NCBI GenBank assembly: GCA_913061215.1
Contig: CAJXSQ010000005.1
Span: forward strand, 1-36,333
Origin: an uncultured Synechococcus sp.
GTDB lineage: Bacteria > Cyanobacteriota > Cyanobacteriia > PCC-6307 > Cyanobiaceae
Direction of reading: 5' to 3'
Length of the DNA stretch: 36,333 bases
Both the position numbers and the translations under genes were made by a program. Within the stretch, counting starts at the first letter, position 1. Every line of letters starts with the position of its first letter. Below the pieces are notes generated by a model. That model saw nothing but the letters and a program-made list of their open reading frames with translations, did no database searches and was not told where the DNA came from. Of this stretch, positions 7,335 to 16,470 are shown one piece after another.

Positions 7335-8444
7335 TCAACGCAGCAGGGCACAGGCCTGATCGCAGGCGGCGGCGAGATCCGCCGGATCACGGCCGCTGAG
7401 CTGCCACAGCAGGGCCAGGCCACCGGCTCCCACGCCCTCCTTCACATACCCCTGCTCGAAGGCCTGCAGCTCCGGGGAGCGGCATTGCTGGAAGCGCAGG
7501 GACGCCGCGAAGGCCAGGGGCTCCACCTCCCAGCGGCCGGCCAACCGCTCCAGCAGGAGCGGCAGGTTGCTGCTGCCCTCCGCCGCCACCCAGGCGGTGG
7601 TGGCAATCGCCACCTGAGCCGCCAGGCGCTGGCGCTGCGCCGGAGGGGTGAACTCCAGAGCCAGGGCGAGCACAGCCGCCATCTGGCTGCCGCCCGCCAG
7701 CAGCACGGGCAGACCGGCCTGCGCCGCCGCCTGCACCAGCCCGGCCGCCAGGGGCTGCATCGGATCACCCACCGCCGCCAGCACCTGCTCCGGCGAGGCC
7801 GGGGCAGCGAGTCGGGCCGCCGCCAGCCCCTCGGCCACCAACTGGGCCTTGAGCGCGTGCACCGGCTCGCGCAGGCTGCCGCTCACCAGTCCGGCGGCAT
7901 CCAGCCCCAGACCCTGCAGCACGGCCTGCGCTGTGCTGGTGCCACCCGGAACGCACTCAGCCAGCAGCACCGGCTGGGGCCGGCGGGCCAGCTGACGCCC
8001 CCAGCGCCGGCCGAGCAGCAGCAGTTGCCGCACACGGGCTGGTGCCATCGCGGCACCGGTGCTCAGGCAGCGGGCCGGACGCTGCGCCAGATGCAGGTGG
8101 GGCACGGCGGGCGCCACCGCGGCCCCCGCATCCACCACCAGCGGCTCCAGCGCCAGCTGCTCCACCACCACCCGGGCAATCAGGGCGGGGCTGACGCCTG
8201 CGGGCAGCGGCGGCAGGGCGTGGGGGCGGTGGCGACCCGGCCCGAGCAGCAGCAGCTCGGCATCGGCAGCGGCCGTCCAGCGGCGGCTCTCGGGCGTGGC
8301 ACCGGCAGCGGAGATGCCAGGCACAGCAGCGGTGGCGGTGCCGGCCAGCAGCAGCAGCACCCGGGTGGTGCCGGCTCCGGCCCGCAGGCGCTCGCACCAG
8401 CGATCAGCAGGCTGCAGAGCGCCGCTGAGGCGGTGGAGCGTCAA
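7335..8444 (-). CDS. cobT: CobT-like nicotinate-nucleotide phosphoribosyltransferase (UPF0284)
   Basis: A 369-residue member of the UPF0284/TIGR00303 family, a distant relative of CobT, which activates the lower-ligand base of cobamides with nicotinate mononucleotide. Key stretches are ECVPGGTSTAQAVL, VGDPMQPLAAGL and LLAGGSQMAAVLALAL, which are characteristic of this family. Picocyanobacteria are known to make pseudocobalamin with adenine as lower ligand, so an adenine or unknown base is the likely substrate (inference). The start appears to be TTG at 8444, overlapping the DUF2232 stop as TTGA; no upstream ATG or GTG fits without running into that gene. It is the fourth gene of a minus-strand run headed by topA. 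Confidence 0.85.
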   Translation of the reverse strand: MTLHRLSGALQPADRWCERLRAGAGTTRVLLLLAGTATAAVPGISAAGATPESRRWTAAADAELLLLGPGRHRPHALPPLPAGVSPALIARVVVEQLALEPLVVDAGAAVAPAVPHLHLAQRPARCLSTGAAMAPARVRQLLLLGRRWGRQLARRPQPVLLAECVPGGTSTAQAVLQGLGLDAAGLVSGSLREPVHALKAQLVAEGLAAARLAAPASPEQVLAAVGDPMQPLAAGLVQAAAQAGLPVLLAGGSQMAAVLALALEFTPPAQRQRLAAQVAIATTAWVAAEGSSNLPLLLERLAGRWEVEPLAFAASLRFQQCRSPELQAFEQGYVKEGVGAGGLALLWQLSGRDPADLAAACDQACALLR

Positions 8445-9079
8445 AGGGGATCGACGGCCAGCAGCGGCCGCAGCAGAGGCGGAGGTTGCGTGATCGGGCT
8501 CTGCAAACGCGGAAAGATCCAGAGCGCCACGGCATGCAGGGCAAGCACGTAGATCAGGTTCTGCACCAGCACCAGGCCGAGGGCGAGCAGCTGCACCTGC
8601 AGCAGATCAGGCGCACCGATCAGGGGCAACAGCTGGCTGATCCGCTCCAGCAGCTGCGCCGCCGCCGTGGTGATCACCACCCAGAGGTTCTCGCCCAGCA
8701 GCACCGAAATCACCGCCACCCGCACCAGGAAACCGGCCGCGCCGATCAGCAGGCCCACGCTCCAGCTCAGCCACCAGCTGAGGCCGCGCCGCCAGCACCA
8801 GCCCAGCCACAGGGCCAGAAAGCCATAGGGGAACAGCAGCAGCGGGCCCCGCACCGGCCCCATCAGGGCCAGCGCCAGCAGGGTGGCCACCGTGACACCC
8901 TCCACGGCGCAGCGCCTGTTGTGGCGCAGCTGCAGCAGGGCCAGGGGCAGTGGCAGCGCCAGGCGGAACAGGGCACCACCCACCGGCAGGTAGTAGAGAC
9001 CCACCCAGAGCAGGGCGGTGGCCGCCGCCAGGTAGGCGGTGTCGGTGAGCTGATGGGCCTGGCGGCGGCTGAGGCTCAT
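8441..9079 (-). CDS. DUF2232-like integral membrane protein
   Basis: A 212-residue polytopic membrane protein with about six or seven hydrophobic segments, for example TAYLAAATALLWVGLYYLPV, ALFRLALPLPLALLQL, a GPLLLFPYGFLALWLGW segment and QLLALGLVLVQNLIYVLALH. It resembles the DUF2232 proteins that sit next to the CobT-like gene in picocyanobacteria. No catalytic motif is visible. The ATG at 9079 overlaps the stop of the upstream lipoprotein gene by four bases, and its own stop overlaps the CobT-like start. Its position suggests a role coupled to cobamide or envelope functions, but this is unproven. A membrane component of a transporter is one possibility. Confidence 0.75.
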   Translation of the reverse strand: MSLSRRQAHQLTDTAYLAAATALLWVGLYYLPVGGALFRLALPLPLALLQLRHNRRCAVEGVTVATLLALALMGPVRGPLLLFPYGFLALWLGWCWRRGLSWWLSWSVGLLIGAAGFLVRVAVISVLLGENLWVVITTAAAQLLERISQLLPLIGAPDLLQVQLLALGLVLVQNLIYVLALHAVALWIFPRLQSPITQPPPLLRPLLAVDPL

Positions 9080-9540
9080 CGGGCGGGGGGCGCCGGCGTG
9101 CGCACGGGAGCGGCGGGAGCATCGGTGCCGGCCGGAACGCGCTCGATCGTTTCCACCTCGAAGGCCACACCGGCCTGGCGCAGAGCGTCGGTCACCACCT
9201 CGGCGGGGGAGGAGGGATCCGCAGCGGGCAGCTTGATCGTGACGCGATAGGGCGCGGGTGTGGCAGGGGCCACAGGGGCTGCCGGCGCCGGCTTGGGGCT
9301 GGGCTTGTCGGCGACTGGCTGCGGCTTGGGCTGCTTGGGCTGTTCGGGCTGCTTGGGCTGATCCGAGGGGCTGGCTTCCGCCTGGGGCTTCTCAGCAGAG
9401 GCAGAGGCTTGCGGTTGCGGTTGTGGCGCAGCCTGCGGCTGCGAGAAGCTGCGCGAGAGCTGATCGCCAAAGGGCGTGCCGCTGCAGCCAGCCAGGCCAG
9501 CGGCCAGCAGCAGCGGGGCGAGCGGCCGCAGCAGCTGCAT
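9076..9540 (-). CDS. Small proline/glutamine-rich lipoprotein, function unknown
   Basis: A 154-residue predicted lipoprotein. The N-terminus [19 protein letters not shown] is a type II signal peptide with lipobox LAGC (Cys19). Residues 35-95 are low complexity, rich in Pro, Gln, Lys and Ala with imperfect PKQPEQPKQPKPQP repeats, which would form an extended spacer through the peptidoglycan. A short folded part follows (about residues 97-135: YRVTIKLPAADP, then AEVVTDALRQAGVAFEVETI) before another Pro/Ala tail. I do not recognise a characterised family. The ATG at 9540 shares one base with the topA stop (TGATG arrangement), so its translation is probably tied to topA. Confidence 0.75.
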   Translation of the reverse strand: MQLLRPLAPLLLAAGLAGCSGTPFGDQLSRSFSQPQAAPQPQPQASASAEKPQAEASPSDQPKQPEQPKQPKPQPVADKPSPKPAPAAPVAPATPAPYRVTIKLPAADPSSPAEVVTDALRQAGVAFEVETIERVPAGTDAPAAPVRTPAPPAR

Positions 9541-12251
9541 CAGCTGTCGGCAGCGCGGATCACGCGCACGGCGCTGGCCCGCAGACGGCCGGTTTTGGTG
9601 GTGGCCGGGGCTTTCTTGGCGGCGGGTTTCTTCGCGGCCGGCTTCTTGGCGGCGGTTCCTGCCGCCTTGCGGCCCTTGCCCTTGCCAGCAGCGGCCTTGG
9701 CGGCCAGCAGCTCCACGGCCTGCTCGAGGGTGATCGTGTCGGCGGTGGTGCCTTCGGGCAGGGAGGCATTCACCTTGCCCTGCTTCACATAGAGGCCGTA
9801 GGGACCATCAAACAGCTGGATCGCCTCATCCGCTCCGTCCGGGGTGCCGAGATCCTTGAGGGCGGTGCGGCCGCCGCGGCCACGCTTGGGCTGGGCCAGC
9901 AACTCCAGCGCCCGCGTCAGGCCCACCATCAGCACGTCGTCCTCGGCCTTGAGCGAGCGGTAGTCCTTCTCGCCCTTGCCCTTGTGATGCACCACATAGG
10001 GCCCGAAACGGCCCAGACCGGCCTCAACCTTGCCGCCATCGGGGTGCTCGCCCAGATGGCGCGGCAGCCGCAACAGGCCGAGGGCATCCTCGAGGCTGAG
10101 ATCCTCCGGCTTGGTTCCCTTGGGCAGCGAGGCGCGCTTCGGTTTGGGGTTCTCGTCGCTCACCTGACCGCGCTGCACGTAGGGGCCGTACTGGCCGAAC
10201 AGCAGGTACACCAGGTCGCCGGTTTCCGGATCCTCCCCGAGTGCCTCGGGGCCATCGGCCTTCTGCTTGAGGATCAGCTCAGCCTTCTCGGCATCAAGAT
10301 CAGCCGGGGTGATCTCGTTGGGCAGGGTGGCCTTGAGCAGCTCTTCCGTGCCGTCGTCGGCCACCCGCTTGGTTTCCAGGTAGGCCCCGAAGCGGCCGAT
10401 GCGCACCACACAGGGCAGACCCTCCAGCTCGATCGTGCGTGAGGCGGTGGGATCGATATCGCCTTCGCGCTGCTGCACCTGGGCTTCGAGGCCCTTCTCC
10501 CCCTTGTAGAAGCTCTCCAGGTAGGGCAGCCATTGCACCTGCCCGTGGGAGATCTCATCGAGGGTGTTCTCCATGCGAGCGGTGAAGCTCGTATCCACCA
10601 GGTCGGGGAAGTGCTCCTCCAGCAGCGCCGTCACCGCGAAGGCGGTGAAGCTCGGCGTGAGGGCGTTGTTCTGGAGGGTGGCGTAGCCGCGATCCACGAT
10701 CGTGCCGATGATCGAGGCGTAGGTGGAGGGGCGGCCGATGCCCTCCTTCTCCAGCATCTTCACCAGGGCCGCCTCGCTGTAGCGGGCCGGCGGCTGGGTC
10801 TGGTGGCCGAGGGCTTCCACGCCCTTGCAGGCCGGGCTGTCGCCGGTCTTCAGGGCCGGCAAGAGCACCTCCTGGCCTTCCAGGGCGGCATCGGGATCGT
10901 CGCTGCCCTCCACATAGGCGCGGAAGAAGCCGGGGAAATCGATGCGCTTGCCGGTGGCGCGGAAGGCGGCGGTGCCCAGTTCACCGCCATCGGCCTCGAG
11001 ATCCACGCTGAGCATGGTGAGCTTGGCGTCGGCCATCTGGGAGGCCACGGTGCGCTTCCAGATCAGTTCGTAGAGGGCCAGATCGCGGCCATCGAGCCCG
11101 GTGGCCGCGGGGTCGCGGAAACTCTCGCCAGACGGGCGGATCGCCTCGTGGGCCTCCTGGGCATTGCGGGCCTTGGTGGAGAACTGCCGGGCGGAGGGGC
11201 TGAGGTAGTCCTTGCCGTATTTCTCCGCCACGCAGCTGCGGGCGGCATTGATCGCCTGATCGCTGAGGTGCACCGAGTCGGTGCGCATGTAGGTGATGAA
11301 GCCGCGCTCGTAGAGGCCCTGAGCGGTGCGCATCGTTTCGCGCGCCGAGAGCCGCAGCTTGCGGTTGGCCTCCTGCTGCAGGGTGCTGGTGGTGAAGGGC
11401 GCCACCGGCTTGCGGGTGCTGGGCTTCTCCTCCACAGCCGCCACCCGCCAGGGCGCGGCCAGCACCGCCTCACGCAGGCTGCGGGCCTCGGCCTCCGCCA
11501 GCAGGCGCACCTTGCTGCCGGCCTTGAGGCCGCCGGTGGCCTCATCGAAATCGGAGCCGCCGGCGATGCGCTCGCCCTTGAGATGGGTGAGCTTGGCCTC
11601 GAAGCCGGCGCTGCCCTGCTGCAGCTGGGCCTTGAGATCCCAGTAGCTGCCGCTCTTGAAGGCGCGCCGGGCCCGCTCCCGCTGCACCAGCAGCCGCACC
11701 GCCACCGACTGCACCCGGCCGGCGCTCAGGCCCCAGGCCACCTTCTTCCACAGCAGCGGCGAGAGGGTGTAACCCACCAGGCGATCGAGGATGCGCCGGG
11801 TTTCCTGGGCATGCACCAGCTCCATGTCGAGCTCACGCGTCTGCTCCAGGGCGCGGCCGATGGCCTCCTTGGTGATCTCGTGGAACACCATCCGCTTCAC
11901 CGGCACCTTGGGGTTCAGCAGCTGCAGCAGGTGCCAGCTGATCGATTCCCCTTCCCGGTCTTCGTCCGTCGCCAGCAGCAGCTGGTCGGCGCCCTTGAGG
12001 GCGTCCTTGAGTTCCTTCACCACCTTCTTCTTGTCCTTCGGCACCACGTAGAGCGGCTCGAAGTTGTTGGCGGTGTTCACGCCGAGATTGGCCCACTTCT
12101 CGCCTTTGTGGGCCGCCGGGATCTCGCTGGCGTTGTTGGGCAGGTCGCGCACGTGCCCCATCGAGGCTTCCACCTTGAAGTCCTTCGGAAGGAAGCCGCG
12201 GATGGTGCGGGCCTTCGTGGGGCTCTCAACGATGACGAGGGTGTGCGCCAC
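9540..12251 (-). CDS. topA: DNA topoisomerase I (type IA)
   Basis: Relaxes negatively supercoiled DNA by passing one strand through a transient break in the other (903 residues). The N-terminal Toprim domain begins [14 protein letters not shown] and includes the metal-binding Asp96-Glu97-Asp98 (TDEDREGES). The active-site Tyr321 lies in [14 protein letters not shown]. The C-terminus carries several topoisomerase C-terminal repeats ([37 protein letters not shown]) instead of clear zinc ribbons, and ends in a Lys/Ala/Pro-rich tail ([14 protein letters not shown]), a likely nonspecific DNA-binding tail. I chose the GTG at 12251 because homologs begin at [10 protein letters not shown]. Longer in-frame starts run into ndhB. 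It heads a minus-strand run with one- to four-base overlaps. Confidence 0.97.
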   Translation of the reverse strand: MAHTLVIVESPTKARTIRGFLPKDFKVEASMGHVRDLPNNASEIPAAHKGEKWANLGVNTANNFEPLYVVPKDKKKVVKELKDALKGADQLLLATDEDREGESISWHLLQLLNPKVPVKRMVFHEITKEAIGRALEQTRELDMELVHAQETRRILDRLVGYTLSPLLWKKVAWGLSAGRVQSVAVRLLVQRERARRAFKSGSYWDLKAQLQQGSAGFEAKLTHLKGERIAGGSDFDEATGGLKAGSKVRLLAEAEARSLREAVLAAPWRVAAVEEKPSTRKPVAPFTTSTLQQEANRKLRLSARETMRTAQGLYERGFITYMRTDSVHLSDQAINAARSCVAEKYGKDYLSPSARQFSTKARNAQEAHEAIRPSGESFRDPAATGLDGRDLALYELIWKRTVASQMADAKLTMLSVDLEADGGELGTAAFRATGKRIDFPGFFRAYVEGSDDPDAALEGQEVLLPALKTGDSPACKGVEALGHQTQPPARYSEAALVKMLEKEGIGRPSTYASIIGTIVDRGYATLQNNALTPSFTAFAVTALLEEHFPDLVDTSFTARMENTLDEISHGQVQWLPYLESFYKGEKGLEAQVQQREGDIDPTASRTIELEGLPCVVRIGRFGAYLETKRVADDGTEELLKATLPNEITPADLDAEKAELILKQKADGPEALGEDPETGDLVYLLFGQYGPYVQRGQVSDENPKPKRASLPKGTKPEDLSLEDALGLLRLPRHLGEHPDGGKVEAGLGRFGPYVVHHKGKGEKDYRSLKAEDDVLMVGLTRALELLAQPKRGRGGRTALKDLGTPDGADEAIQLFDGPYGLYVKQGKVNASLPEGTTADTITLEQAVELLAAKAAAGKGKGRKAAGTAAKKPAAKKPAAKKAPATTKTGRLRASAVRVIRAADS

Positions 12252-12335
12252 AGGCAGGCGGTAAACCGCTTCCCTCTTTATCGCACCGGCGGTCAAGCCC
12301 CCGCCCGCCACACCGGAACCAGCCGTCAGCGCGGC

Positions 12336-12341
12336 TACAGT
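12336..12341 (+). promoter_or_regulatory. Candidate -10 element upstream of ndhB
   Basis: TACAGT lies about 30 bases before the GTG start of ndhB in the 119-base divergent region between topA and ndhB, and agrees with TATAAT at four of six positions. No good -35 box is seen. It is weak evidence, offered because a promoter is needed in this gap. Confidence 0.22.
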
Positions 12342-12370
12342 CCTCGCCAACGGGCGACCCTGAACCAGCT

Positions 12371-13945
12371 GTGCTCTCTCTTCTGGCCGCCGCCGACCCC
12401 GGCGCCGCACCTGCGGTGAGTGCGATCACTTCCCTGCAGCTCAACGCCGGTGCCGTGGCGCCGGAGGGTGCGGTGCTGCTGGCGATGGTGGCGTGCCTGC
12501 TGGTGGACCTGGCCGGCGAGAAGGCCGCTTCCCGCTGGGTGCCTCTGTTCTCCTACATCGGATTGGGCAGTGCCCTGGGCCTGCTGGCGCTGCAGTGGAA
12601 CGCCTCACCCCTGGAGCCTTCGTTCCTCGGCTCTTTCCTGGCGGACAACCTGGCGATCGCCTTCCGCGCCGTGGTGGCGGCCTCCACGCTGCTGTCGCTG
12701 CTGATCAGCTGGCGCTACGTGGAACGGGCCGGCACGCCAGTGGGCGAATACGCCGCGATCCTGCTGGCTGCCACCCTCGGAGCGATGCTGCTGTGCGGCT
12801 CCACCGATCTGGTGAGCGTGTTCGTGTCGCTGGAAACCCTCTCGGTGGCCAGCTATCTGCTGTCGGGCTACATGAAGCGCGACGCCCGCAGCTCGGAAGC
12901 AGCCCTGAAATATCTGCTGGTGGGCTCGGCCGCAGCGGCCGTGTTCCTCTATGGCGCCTCGCTGCTCTACGGCCTCACCGGCGGCAGCACCAGCCTTGAG
13001 GCTGTGGGTGTGGCCCTGCAGAGCAGCGCCTCACCGGTGGCAGCCCTGGCCCTGGTGTTCGTGCTGGCCACCGTGGCCTTCAAGATCGCGGCGGTGCCGT
13101 TCCACCAGTGGACGCCTGATGTGTACGAAGGCTCCCCCACACCGGTGGTGGCCTTCCTGTCGGTGGGCTCCAAGGCCGCCGGTTTCGCCCTGGCGCTGCG
13201 CATCCTGGTGGGCTGCTTCGAGCCGTTTGAGGCGCAGTGGAAACTGCTGTTCACCGTGCTGGCGATCCTGAGCATGGTGCTGGGCAACGTGGTGGCCCTG
13301 GCCCAGACCTCGATGAAGCGGATGCTGGCCTACAGCTCGATCGGCCAGGCGGGCTTCGTGATGATCGGCCTGGTGTGCGGCACCGAGGACGGCTACGCCG
13401 CCATGGTGCTCTACATGGCGGCCTATCTGTTCATGAACCTGGGCGCCTTCGCCTGCATCATCCTGTTCTCCCTGCGCACCGGCAGCGACCGGATCAGCGA
13501 CTATGCCGGCCTCTATCAGAAGGATCCATTGATCACCCTGGGCCTGAGCCTCTGCCTGCTCTCGCTCGGTGGCATCCCTCCGATGCTGGGCTTCTTCGGC
13601 AAGATCTATCTCTTCTTCGCCGGCTGGGCGGATGGGCAATACCTGCTGGTGGTGGTGGGTCTGCTCACCTCCGTGGTGTCGATCTACTACTACATCTCAG
13701 TGATCAAGATGATGGTGGTGAAGGAACCCCAGGAAGCCTCTGAAGTGGTGAAGGCCTATCCGGAGGTGAACTGGAGCATCGCCGGCCTGCAGCCCCTGCG
13801 CGCCGCCCTGATCTCCTGCGTGGTGGTGACGGCCGTGGGCGGCATCCTCTCCAACCCGCTGTTCGGCTGGGCCAATGGCGCCGTGGCCGGCACGCCGATG
13901 CTGCAGAAGGCACTGGCCGCCGCTTCCGGCCTGCCCATCGGCTGA
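12371..13945 (+). CDS. ndhB: NAD(P)H-quinone oxidoreductase subunit 2 (NDH-1 subunit B)
   Basis: A 524-residue antiporter-like membrane subunit of the photosynthetic NDH-1 complex, which takes electrons from ferredoxin and drives respiration, cyclic electron flow and CO2 uptake. Many transmembrane helices are visible. Family landmarks are [20 protein letters not shown] near the N-terminus, [20 protein letters not shown], the conserved Lys/His segment [20 protein letters not shown] and the [18 protein letters not shown] region. The GTG at 12371 begins [14 protein letters not shown]; a downstream GTG near 12416 is also possible. The gene diverges from topA, and its stop overlaps the ATG of the ABC ATPase gene (TGATG). 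Confidence 0.97.
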   Translation: MLSLLAAADPGAAPAVSAITSLQLNAGAVAPEGAVLLAMVACLLVDLAGEKAASRWVPLFSYIGLGSALGLLALQWNASPLEPSFLGSFLADNLAIAFRAVVAASTLLSLLISWRYVERAGTPVGEYAAILLAATLGAMLLCGSTDLVSVFVSLETLSVASYLLSGYMKRDARSSEAALKYLLVGSAAAAVFLYGASLLYGLTGGSTSLEAVGVALQSSASPVAALALVFVLATVAFKIAAVPFHQWTPDVYEGSPTPVVAFLSVGSKAAGFALALRILVGCFEPFEAQWKLLFTVLAILSMVLGNVVALAQTSMKRMLAYSSIGQAGFVMIGLVCGTEDGYAAMVLYMAAYLFMNLGAFACIILFSLRTGSDRISDYAGLYQKDPLITLGLSLCLLSLGGIPPMLGFFGKIYLFFAGWADGQYLLVVVGLLTSVVSIYYYISVIKMMVVKEPQEASEVVKAYPEVNWSIAGLQPLRAALISCVVVTAVGGILSNPLFGWANGAVAGTPMLQKALAAASGLPIG

Positions 13946-14655
13946 TGAGCAGCAGCGCAGCACCGCTGGTGGCGGAGCTGGATCACATCGGCAAGGTGTA
14001 TGGCAGCGGCGACACGACCGTGATCGCCCTCGACGACCTCTGCCTGGATGTGCGCCGCGGTGAGTATCTGGCGGTGATGGGAACCTCCGGCTCGGGCAAG
14101 AGCACGGCGATGAACATCCTGGGTTGCCTGGATCGGCCCAGCAGCGGCAGCTACCGCCTCAACGGCACCGCCGTGGAGCACCTCAGCGACGATCAGCTGG
14201 CGGATCTGCGCAACCGGGAACTGGGCTTTGTGTTCCAGCAGTTCCACCTGCTGCAGGAGCTCACGGCCCTGGAGAACGTGATGCTGCCGATGGTCTACGC
14301 CGGTGTCTCCGCCGAAGAGCGGCGTGAACGCGGCATCGCCGCGCTGCAGCGGGTGGGCCTGGGGGAGCGGCTGCACAACAAACCCAACCAGCTCTCCGGC
14401 GGCCAGCAGCAGCGGGTGGCCGTGGCCCGGGCGATCATCAACAACCCCAACCTGCTGCTGGCGGACGAGCCCACCGGTGCTCTCGATTCCCGCACCACCA
14501 AGGAGGTGCTGGATCTGTTCGATGAGCTGCACCGCGATCAGGGCATGACCATCCTGCTGGTGACCCACGAGCACGACGTGGCCGAACGGGCCGAGCGGAT
14601 CGTGCATTTTCACGATGGGCGCCTGGTGGAGAGCGGCGCCGGTTCGCAGCTTTAA
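13945..14655 (+). CDS. ABC transporter ATP-binding protein (LolD/MacB/DevA type)
   Basis: A 236-residue ATPase subunit of the family that works with FtsX-like permeases for lipoprotein release, glycolipid or peptide export. All motifs are intact: Walker [10 protein letters not shown] (residues 46-54), Q-loop [20 protein letters not shown], signature LSGGQ (150-154), Walker B LLLADEP followed by TGALD, and the H-loop His in LLVTHEHDV. No permease is found next to it in the window: the next gene is on the other strand and is a peptidase. Its start overlaps the ndhB stop by one base, so it is probably read through from ndhB. The partner permease must be encoded elsewhere, and the cargo is unknown. 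The 3' end overlaps the convergent M23 gene by four bases. Confidence 0.92.
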   Translation: MSSSAAPLVAELDHIGKVYGSGDTTVIALDDLCLDVRRGEYLAVMGTSGSGKSTAMNILGCLDRPSSGSYRLNGTAVEHLSDDQLADLRNRELGFVFQQFHLLQELTALENVMLPMVYAGVSAEERRERGIAALQRVGLGERLHNKPNQLSGGQQQRVAVARAIINNPNLLLADEPTGALDSRTTKEVLDLFDELHRDQGMTILLVTHEHDVAERAERIVHFHDGRLVESGAGSQL

Positions 14656-15713
14656 CCCTTCGCCGCCGGACGCTCCAGGCTCTGCAGCAGCTGACCCATC
14701 AGCAGCGCGATCGCATCGCTGCCCCGGAGGCCCTGGCCCGGATCGAAATCACCCGGATCAATCGCCACCCAGCCGCCCGCCGCCGGCTCCCGCAACTCGA
14801 AATGCAGGTGCGGGCCGGTGCTCAACCCCGTGCTGCCCACCCGGCCGATCACCTCCCCCTGGCGCACCACATCACCCGCTTTCACATAAAGCTCGGAGAG
14901 GTGGCCGTAGAGGCTGCGGCGCAGCGGCCGCGGGTGCTCGAGTTCCACAGCCAGGCCGTAGCCACCGGCCAGACCGCTGCTCACCACCTTGCCGCTCAGG
15001 GCCGCCACCACCGGCGTGCCCTCCGGCGCCGCCAGATCCTCACCGGCGTGGAGCCGCCAGGCCCCCAACAGCGGATGCAGCCGCCAACCAAAGCCGCTGG
15101 TGTTCACCGCACTGCCGATGATCGGCAGCAGCAGACTGCGGTTGCCGTTGCCGAGCACCGGCGCCGGCCGGGGCGTGACCCGGAACACGCTGGCCAGGTT
15201 GAAACTGCCGCCATTGCCGGCCAGCAGCGCCGACACGGGCACCGTGAGCGGGGGAAGCGGCAGGCCATCGGCACCGACGCGGCCGCCCCAGGCGGTGCTG
15301 GCCGTGTTGCCGCTGCGGCGTCCCCAGCGCAGGGCAATGCCGCCGCGGCACTCCTTCGCCGAGAGCGCGCCACCGCGGCAGGCCTGCTGGAAAGCCCCCA
15401 CATCCAGCGGCGCAAGCCGGGCGCCACCACCGCGCACCAGATTGCGCTCATTGGGGGTCACCACCCCCTGGCGCACCAGCTCATCGAGCGATTGATCAAA
15501 ACGCTTCGGGGGCTTGGCCGCACCGCTGAGCCGCACGGGATCCGGCCGCAGTGGCTGGGGGTTCTGCAACTGCTTCTGGGGCGGCAGCACCGGAGGCAGC
15601 GGCGGTGGGGCTGGAGTCGGCTCGAGCTCCGCTGAAGCCAGTCCGGCGCCAAGCAGGGCGGGCAGCGTCAGCACCAGGCTGAACGGATGGGCGCGGAACA
15701 AGGCTGAGGCCAC
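14652..15713 (-). CDS. M23-family (LytM) peptidoglycan peptidase or activator
   Basis: A secreted 353-residue protein with a C-terminal LytM/M23 zinc-peptidase domain (about residues 215-330). The zinc-site motifs are present: the HAGEDLAAP segment provides the first His and Asp, and GPHLHFELR provides the HxH. The N-terminus has a hydrophobic signal sequence (FSLVLTLPALLGAGLASA), followed by a Pro-rich linker and a middle region with two to four Cys whose function I cannot assign. The domain cleaves, or with missing residues only binds, peptidoglycan crosslinks. Here the site looks complete. I chose the GTG at 15713 because it puts the signal peptide at the N-terminus. In-frame codons up to 15770 are an alternative. 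It diverges from marC. Confidence 0.87.
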   Translation of the reverse strand: MASALFRAHPFSLVLTLPALLGAGLASAELEPTPAPPPLPPVLPPQKQLQNPQPLRPDPVRLSGAAKPPKRFDQSLDELVRQGVVTPNERNLVRGGGARLAPLDVGAFQQACRGGALSAKECRGGIALRWGRRSGNTASTAWGGRVGADGLPLPPLTVPVSALLAGNGGSFNLASVFRVTPRPAPVLGNGNRSLLLPIIGSAVNTSGFGWRLHPLLGAWRLHAGEDLAAPEGTPVVAALSGKVVSSGLAGGYGLAVELEHPRPLRRSLYGHLSELYVKAGDVVRQGEVIGRVGSTGLSTGPHLHFELREPAAGGWVAIDPGDFDPGQGLRGSDAIALLMGQLLQSLERPAAKG

Positions 15714-15813
15714 CGAATCGACACAAACTTTAGAAACAGAGCCGCTGCATGGCAGCAGCGGGGCCGCCAACCTTGCGGCAGTCCGTTTCCTCCCAGGCCG
15801 TCAGGCCCGAACC

Positions 15814-16428
15814 ATGTCTCTGCTGCACGCTGCGGTCGGCATCTTCACCATCTCCAACCCGATCGGCAATCTGCCGATCTATCTGTCGTTCACCGACGGC
15901 AACAAACGCAAGGACCGGGCCATCGCCCGCAGCTCGGCCTTCACCTTCCTGATCGCCCTGCTGCTGGCCACCTGGCTGGGCAACGATCTACTCGGCTTCT
16001 TCGGCATCAGCCGCGCCGCCTTTCAGGTGGCGGGCGGTCTGATCGTGGTGCTGATCGGGCTGTCGATGCTCCGATCGGAGCCATCGAAGGTGCATCACGA
16101 TCCCGATTCGGTGGATCGCGATCAGAACTCCGCCGTGAAGGGCATCGTGCCCCTGGGTATCCCGCTGCTCGCCGGCCCCGGCACCCTCACGCTGGTGATC
16201 GCCGATCCCAATGCCGCCACCTTGCCCGGCAAGCTGCAGCTCAGCCTGGTGGTGATCGTTCTGAGCGTGGTGGTTTTTCTGATCTTTGATGCGGGCGACA
16301 TGCTCTCTTCGAGGATCAGCACCTCGGCTCTGCAGGTGCTCACCAAGATCATGGGTCTGCTGCTCACGGCCATCGCCATCCAGATGCTGTTCAGCGGCCT
16401 CGCGGCCGGATTCCCCGTGCTGCGCTGA
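15814..16428 (+). CDS. MarC-family integral membrane protein
   Basis: A 204-residue membrane protein of the MarC (UPF0056) family with about six helices in two related halves. The repeat signatures are NPIGNLPIYLSFT near the N-terminus and PLGIPLLAGPGTLTLVI in the second half. E. coli MarC was once linked to multiple antibiotic resistance, but this was later withdrawn. Some relatives are annotated as amino-acid transporters, and the substrate is not known. The ATG at 15814 starts MSLLHAAVGIFTISNP, in line with the family. A long upstream reading frame in the same phase lies over the M23 gene on the opposite strand and is rejected. It is convergent with birA across a 42-base gap. Confidence 0.9.
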   Translation: MSLLHAAVGIFTISNPIGNLPIYLSFTDGNKRKDRAIARSSAFTFLIALLLATWLGNDLLGFFGISRAAFQVAGGLIVVLIGLSMLRSEPSKVHHDPDSVDRDQNSAVKGIVPLGIPLLAGPGTLTLVIADPNAATLPGKLQLSLVVIVLSVVVFLIFDAGDMLSSRISTSALQVLTKIMGLLLTAIAIQMLFSGLAAGFPVLR

Positions 16429-16436
16429 AGGCCAGC

Positions 16437-16450
16437 CTCGGCACACCGAG
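16437..16450. terminator. Small hairpin between convergent marC and birA
   Basis: A perfect five-base-pair inverted repeat, CTCGG-CACA-CCGAG, sits in the 42-base gap between the stops of marC and birA. It has no T-run on either side, so it is at best a weak bidirectional terminator or 3'-end stabiliser. Confidence 0.3.
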
Positions 16451-16470
16451 ATCCGAGCGCCGGGGATCCC

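Noticed and set aside
9296-9450. Short tandem DNA repeat (ctgcttggg-like units)
   Set aside because: It is the coding of the Pro/Gln/Lys-rich spacer of the lipoprotein, not an independent repeat element.
12252-12410. N-terminal extension of topA to 12410
   Set aside because: It would run over the ndhB start and its promoter region. Family members begin at [10 protein letters not shown], which starts at 12251.
10533-12419. Long plus-strand open frame (628 codons) opposite topA
   Set aside because: It lies almost entirely over topA, a well-conserved gene. High G+C makes stop codons rare in the antisense frame. The translation is His/Gly/Arg/Leu-rich with no recognisable domain.
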